Source: Nitrospira sp. (GTDB lineage: Bacteria > Nitrospirota > Nitrospiria > Nitrospirales > Nitrospiraceae). Taken from it: 11,358 bases of DNA. The stretch spans positions 23,354 through 34,711 of the forward strand of contig JABMDE010000011.1 of NCBI GenBank assembly GCA_015904055.1. Reading direction: 5' to 3'. Made by a program: the position numbers and the translations under genes. Below are positions 7,445 through 11,358 of the stretch, piece after piece. The notes under the pieces are model-generated. The model saw only the letters and a list, made by a program, of their open reading frames with translations. It was not told the DNA's origin and searched no databases. The stretch's first letter is position 1, and the number at the start of each line of letters is the position of its first letter.

Positions 7445-8706
7445 CGAAACAGTTCGCGATCCTTAAACGTGTTTAAGGCCGTCTTGCGTGCGTCGGCGGT
7501 CTTGGCTTGGCCCACGAAGCGATCGATCTCCCTGCGGAGTGAGCCGCGAGGCTTGGTGAGCGGGGCGTCACGATAGTCCTGCAGGAGCGGCAGGAGGTTG
7601 GTGTGTTGCCGGCGCAGAAAATCTTCCCAGAGAAAATCGCTGGTGCCGAGTAAGCGGGCCAGGAGCGGAAACGTTTTTTTGTCACTGAGCAGCGCCAGCG
7701 CCTGCTGCTGGGCTTTGCCTTTCGTTTCTTGCACGATGAGGTCAAGGAACTGGTCGAAGGCTTCGAGGGCTTTGGTCGGGTCCGGCGCCCAGGTCAACGC
7801 ATGGGTGAACTGCTTAATGAGCACAGCCGTCAAGCGCAACTGTTGCTGGTCGGTTGGATCGGTCAGCTTCTGTCCGTAGCGATTACGGACGTAGAAGCGG
7901 TCGTGCAGCTTGGCCTCTTCGATGTCGATTTGCGCTTTGGAAATATAGACATTGCGCATGGCGAGCGCGTTGGCGAAGGCATAGAGAAAGGCGGGGGTAT
8001 CGTCCGACCGGATGTCCATAATCGTGTCAGTCGGCGACTGGCTATTATCGAAGGTGATTTGGACAGGGTGGAGCAGGCCGCTGAAGGATCCACGGCGCCG
8101 ACCGAGTTGCTCGACCAGCCGGCGATTCACCGTATGGCGGGCTTCTTCGAATTGATGTGTGTCGAGCAGGCCGATCACCGAGCGCAGTTCCTGCGCAAGC
8201 CGGTCCTGTTCAGCTGCTCCAAACGAGGCGCCGTGAACCGGTTGGACGCGGAAGATGTCGACGATCTTCTTACTACTCAGCCCGGGCCGCCCCTGTGGAC
8301 GCCGGCGCGGACTTTCACTGTAGGAGGCTTTAGCCGGTTTGGTCGATGCGGCTTCGGCAAACGTATAGATTTGACCTTCTTCGATGTTCAATCCAAAGGC
8401 GGAGAGGAGGCCGCAAATGGTGGCAAACTCGGCAAAATAGTCATAGGCGACGATGGTCACATCGGCACGGTTGTCCTGTTGTTCGGTGATCGAGAGTTCG
8501 CAGAGATGGTCCGGCGTCAGTCGTGCTGCCAGATGGATATGCTTTGCGATGGCGGTTGGATCGACTCGTCGGAAATATTCCTGATCCATCCGACTGATAA
8601 AGTCGTGCAGAATGTCGGACGGGATGTCCTGGCAGTGAGATGTGACGGTCCGGAGAATCTGTTCACGGTTGTCCATTGTGCAGGCAGTATACCGCAATGT
8701 CGTTCA

Positions 8707-8735
8707 TTGTGTGAGAGGGAGCGCGCCAGTATAAT
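8707..8735 (+). promoter_or_regulatory. Candidate sigma70 promoter of glnE
   Basis: TTGTGT (8707-8712), a 17-base spacer and a perfect TATAAT (8730-8735) lie just upstream of glnE. The predicted start near 8742 leaves only 9 bases before the GTG at 8751 but 30 before the GTG at 8772, which favours the latter start. An 8-base direct repeat CGCGCCAG (8722-8729 and 8738-8745) flanks the -10 box. Confidence 0.5.
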
Positions 8736-8755
8736 GCCGCGCCAGAGAGTGTGAA
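8728..8755 (-). promoter_or_regulatory. Candidate sigma70 promoter of the ACT-GlnE gene
   Basis: On the minus strand TTCACA (complement of 8750-8755) and TATACT (complement of 8728-8733) are spaced by 16 bases; each matches 5 of 6 consensus positions. Transcription would start near 8721, leaving a leader of about 45 bases before the ATG at 8676. It overlaps the oppositely directed glnE promoter. Confidence 0.45.
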
Positions 8756-8771
8756 TGCTGAGGCGTGTAGC

Positions 8772-10514
8772 GTGAAGCAAAAGTCTGAGAAGGCCGATAT
8801 CCCACGATCACGAGCCGGGGGGCAGCCTCGGGTCTTGCCGAAGCCGATGGCAGGGCCGGACCCAACGCCGGTCTTATTGGCTGAAGCACGGAATCCCGAG
8901 CAGATCCGAGCGATTCTCTCGGCCTATGGGTTGAGGAACATCGAGCAGGCCGACCGTAATCTTGGCACGATGGCTGGGGAACCACATGAGCGGCGTCAGT
9001 TGGCCGAGATTCTCCCGCAGCTATTAGAGGCCGTCGCGCGGACAGCCGATCCCGATCAAGCGCTGAACCATTGGGAGCGATTGCTCTCGAACGTGACGCG
9101 CTCGTCATTTCTAGACTATCTACGCAGTTCGCCGCGCATGCTGGAGGTTCTCGCGACGATCTTTGGCAACAGCGATTCGCTGGCGTTCACAATCATTTGC
9201 GATCCCATGCTGGTCTATTGGCTGGCTGAGGAATCGGTGCTCTCAAAGCCGGCGACCCGTGCCGGCATCGAACAGTCATTGTACAAGCAGCTGGCCAGGC
9301 TGACGGCGAAGGAGTTGAAGCTGGATGTGTTGCGCCGGGTGCGGCGGCGGGAGATGTTGCGGATCGGTGTCCGCGATCTGTTGCGCATGGCCGACGTGCC
9401 GGAGACGATGGCCTCCCTCTCTGATTTGGCCGGTGTCTTGATTCACGCAGCCTATCAAGTGGTTGATGCGGACTTGCGCTCCCTCTACGGCGTGCCCATG
9501 CATAAAAACAGGCAGGGGAAGTGGGTGGAGACCGGTTTTGCCGTGATGGGGATGGGGAAACTCGGCGGCCATGAGCTGAACTACAGCTCCGATGTCGATC
9601 TGATCTACGTCTACGCGTCCCATGAAGGAGAGACGAGAGCCCTGCGCGGAAAATCACCCAGGAAGCCGGTGGTTGCTGGTATTTCCAGCGAAGAGTATTT
9701 TGAAATCCTCTCGCGCGAGTTGACCAAGGCGTTGGTCGAACAGACCAGAGAGGGGTACGTCTTTCGTGTGGACCTGCGGTTGCGGGCCGAAGGGTCCGTC
9801 GGGCAATTAGCCCGCTCGCTGGCGGATTACAAGAAATATTACGAGACCAGAGGGATGGTGTGGGAACGACTGGCGCTCCTGAAAGCCTGGCCGGTGGCAG
9901 GGTCGCTGGCGGTGGGGCAGGCGTTCTTGAACATGGCCAAGCCGTTCATTTTCGGCACGGGGAAGCTGGATTGCGAGGGAGCGCTGGCGATCGTACGGAA
10001 CGTGCGGGCAGTGAAGGAGATGATCGATGCGAAGATGGTCGAGCGCGGCCATGAACGGCGTAATGTGAAGCTTGGAATCGGCGGTATCAGGGAGATCGAA
10101 TTTCTGGTGCAGACGGTTCAGGTGTTGGCAGGGAAGCAGGCGCCGGCGCTTCTTGACCGCAGCACGCTCGGGGCGCTGTCCCGATTCGTGACCCGTAAGT
10201 TGATTTCGAGCCGGGAGCGTAATGAACTGATGGCGGCCTATCTTTTTCTACGTGATGTGGAGCACAAGCTCCAAATGGTCCATGACCTCCAAACCCATGC
10301 GTTGCCGGATGAGACGGAGGAGTTGGAGCGCTGTGCCATCCGCGGGGGCTACGACGGTAGCGATCGGACTGGTGCCGTGAAGAAGTTCCTGGCGGACCAT
10401 GCGGCCCATACAGCTATCGTGCACCGGGCGTTTCAGTCGCTGTTCCATGAGTCCGATACCTCGCCGGTATTCAAAGCCACTCTGCGGGCGATGGGGCACA
10501 AGGCTCGTGGCTGA
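8772..10514 (+). CDS. glnE: GlnE-type glutamine synthetase adenylyltransferase, single-core form
   Basis: GlnE enzymes attach or remove AMP on glutamine synthetase in response to PII and glutamine. This product has one GlnE core followed by one helical GlnD/GlnE-type regulatory domain, about 580 aa, whereas E. coli GlnE has two such units in about 946 aa. Numbered from GTG 8772, the helical N-terminal part (about 95-225) includes RRVRRREMLRIGVRDLL. The nucleotidyltransferase motif is GMGKLGG (260-266) with SSDVD supplying Asp274 and Asp276, and the third acidic residue is probably Asp334 in RVDLRLRAEG. The C-terminal domain shows GIGGIREIEF (435-444) and LQTHALP (506-512). GAGG at 8759-8762 supports GTG 8772; GTG 8751 and ATG 8847 are alternatives. 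The ELNYSSDVDLI motif resembles the N-terminal (deadenylylating) half of E. coli GlnE, so its reaction direction is uncertain. Confidence 0.85.
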   Translation: MKQKSEKADIPRSRAGGQPRVLPKPMAGPDPTPVLLAEARNPEQIRAILSAYGLRNIEQADRNLGTMAGEPHERRQLAEILPQLLEAVARTADPDQALNHWERLLSNVTRSSFLDYLRSSPRMLEVLATIFGNSDSLAFTIICDPMLVYWLAEESVLSKPATRAGIEQSLYKQLARLTAKELKLDVLRRVRRREMLRIGVRDLLRMADVPETMASLSDLAGVLIHAAYQVVDADLRSLYGVPMHKNRQGKWVETGFAVMGMGKLGGHELNYSSDVDLIYVYASHEGETRALRGKSPRKPVVAGISSEEYFEILSRELTKALVEQTREGYVFRVDLRLRAEGSVGQLARSLADYKKYYETRGMVWERLALLKAWPVAGSLAVGQAFLNMAKPFIFGTGKLDCEGALAIVRNVRAVKEMIDAKMVERGHERRNVKLGIGGIREIEFLVQTVQVLAGKQAPALLDRSTLGALSRFVTRKLISSRERNELMAAYLFLRDVEHKLQMVHDLQTHALPDETEELERCAIRGGYDGSDRTGAVKKFLADHAAHTAIVHRAFQSLFHESDTSPVFKATLRAMGHKARG

Positions 10515-10538
10515 TCGACATTGAAACGGACACGAAAC

Positions 10539-10574
10539 ACGAAGGCCCCGGCGGTTTCCCGCCGGGGCCTTCGT
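10539..10574. terminator. Bidirectional hairpin terminator between glnE and groEL
   Basis: A perfect 16-bp stem joins ACGAAGGCCCCGGCGG (10539-10554) to its complement (10559-10574) around a 4-base loop TTTC. On the plus strand it is followed by TTCTTC; on the minus strand the loop reads GAAA, a GNRA tetraloop, followed by a short GTGTTTCG. It sits 25 bases after the glnE stop and 59 bases after the groEL stop, so it probably terminates both convergent transcripts, though the T-runs are weak. Confidence 0.85.
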
Positions 10575-10632
10575 TCTTCACTCCGAGCCCGTAGCTAGCG
10601 GCTATAGCCATTCGCTATCAGCTCTTCGCTGT

Positions 10633-11358
10633 TTAGTACATCCCTTCCATGCCGTGGCTGTGACCGCCTGGGCCGCCGGCTGGTTCCTTCTTCTCTTCGG
10701 GGATCTCGGTGATCATGACTTCGGTCGTGAGCATCAAGCCCGCGACGCTGGCCGCGTTCTGCAATGCGCAGCGCGACACCTTGGTCGGGTCGATGATACC
10801 GGCCTTGATCATGTCCACATATTCGTCGGTCGCCGCATTGTAGCCGGCGTTGACGTTCTTATCCTCGCGCACCTTGCCGACCACCACGGAGGCCTCGCCG
10901 CCGGCATTGGCGACGATCTGCCGGATCGGTTCTTCGAGCGAGCGGCGGACGATATCCAAGCCGACTTTCTGTTCGGCCGGAACATCCTTGATGCCATCGA
11001 GACCCTTGATGCAGCGGAGGTAGGCGGTTCCTCCGCCGGGCACGATACCTTCTTCCACGGCCGCCTTGGTGGCGTGGAGCGCATCTTCGACACGGGCTTT
11101 CTTTTCTTTCATTTCGGTCTCGGTCGCGGCGCCGACATTGATGACGGCCACACCGCCGACGATCTTCGCGAGTCTCTCTTGCAGCTTCTCGCGGTCATAG
11201 TCCGAGGTCGTCTCTTCGACCTGGGCCTTGATCTGCTTCACGCGGCCTTCGATCTTCTTCGGATCGCCATAGCCTTCCACGATCGTCGTGTTGTCCTTGT
11301 CGATCGTGATGCGCTTGGCGCGGCCGAGATCGGTCAACTTGACGTTCTCCAGCTTGAT
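10633..11358 (-). CDS. groEL: Chaperonin GroEL, C-terminal part (runs off the window)
   Basis: GroEL is the 60-kDa subunit of the double-ring ATP-dependent folding chamber that works with GroES. The window holds the last 241 codons plus stop; the frame is open to the edge ([12 protein letters not shown]), so the start lies beyond it. Visible landmarks are [10 protein letters not shown], the chaperonin signature [12 protein letters not shown], and the catalytic aspartate of the VEDALHAT segment that corresponds to Asp398 of E. coli. Also present are [22 protein letters not shown] and the equatorial-domain run [17 protein letters not shown]. The tail ends [14 protein letters not shown], a short variant of the usual GGM repeats with two histidines. 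The gene is convergent with glnE and shares a hairpin terminator at 10539-10574. Nothing suggests a defect; groES, usually upstream, is outside the window. Confidence 0.98.
   Translation of the reverse strand: MKLENVKLTDLGRAKRITIDKDNTTIVEGYGDPKKIEGRVKQIKAQVEETTSDYDREKLQERLAKIVGGVAVINVGAATETEMKEKKARVEDALHATKAAVEEGIVPGGGTAYLRCIKGLDGIKDVPAEQKVGLDIVRRSLEEPIRQIVANAGGEASVVVGKVREDKNVNAGYNAATDEYVDMIKAGIIDPTKVSRCALQNAASVAGLMLTTEVMITEIPEEKKEPAGGPGGHSHGMEGMY

Noticed and set aside
7668..7684. A7 run in the leftward gene as a possible programmed -1 frameshift site
   Set aside because: The codon phase is GAC AAA AAA ACG, so the base before the two AAA codons is C and the run does not give an A AAA AAN slippery heptamer in frame; the frame reads through it without a break.
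7729..8754. Long plus-strand ORF of 341 codons
   Set aside because: It is the antisense shadow of the ACT-ACT-GlnE gene, whose minus-strand translation shows clear GlnD/GlnE-like motifs; the plus frame shows no recognisable domain and has no SD at its start.

Overview
The window looks like chromosomal DNA of a Gram-negative bacterium. The best guess, from the overall feel of the proteins and not from any search, is a Nitrospira-like member of the Nitrospirota. It holds housekeeping and nitrogen-regulation genes; no phage, IS element, CRISPR array or RNA gene was recognised.

Layout. Positions 10-3296 (+) carry the end of a type IV pilus assembly operon, pilO-pilP-pilQ: inner-membrane alignment protein, periplasmic linker and outer-membrane secretin. 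It closes with a strong terminator at 3335-3382. Positions 3602-6532 (+) carry a two-gene unit: aroB (3-dehydroquinate synthase) and, 9 bases later, glutamine-dependent NAD+ synthetase (nadE). The 309-base gap that follows holds candidate sigma70 and sigma54 promoters and short competing inverted repeats ahead of glnB (PII, 6842-7180).

Downstream of glnB the order breaks. A well-formed glutamine synthetase start (strong Shine-Dalgarno, 25 typical GlnA residues from 7370) ends abruptly at about 7444. The plus strand then continues as the antisense of a leftward gene (8676 down to about 7444) encoding two GlnD-type ACT domains followed by the beginning of a GlnE-type adenylyltransferase core. 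Both genes are cut at the same point. Either a deletion joined them or two contigs were misjoined; this is the main anomaly of the window. Divergently transcribed from the broken gene is a short, single-core GlnE-like adenylyltransferase (8772-10514, +), with overlapping divergent promoters between them. A perfect 16-bp hairpin at 10539-10574 separates it from the convergent 3' part of groEL (10633 to the window end, -).

Functional theme. PII, glutamine synthetase and two GlnE-type proteins, one with glutamine-sensor-like ACT domains, form a nitrogen-assimilation control locus. In its intact form it probably encodes a GlnE split into two divergent genes, with GlnD-like sensing moved onto one of them. 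The pil, aroB-nadE and groEL genes are ordinary neighbours.
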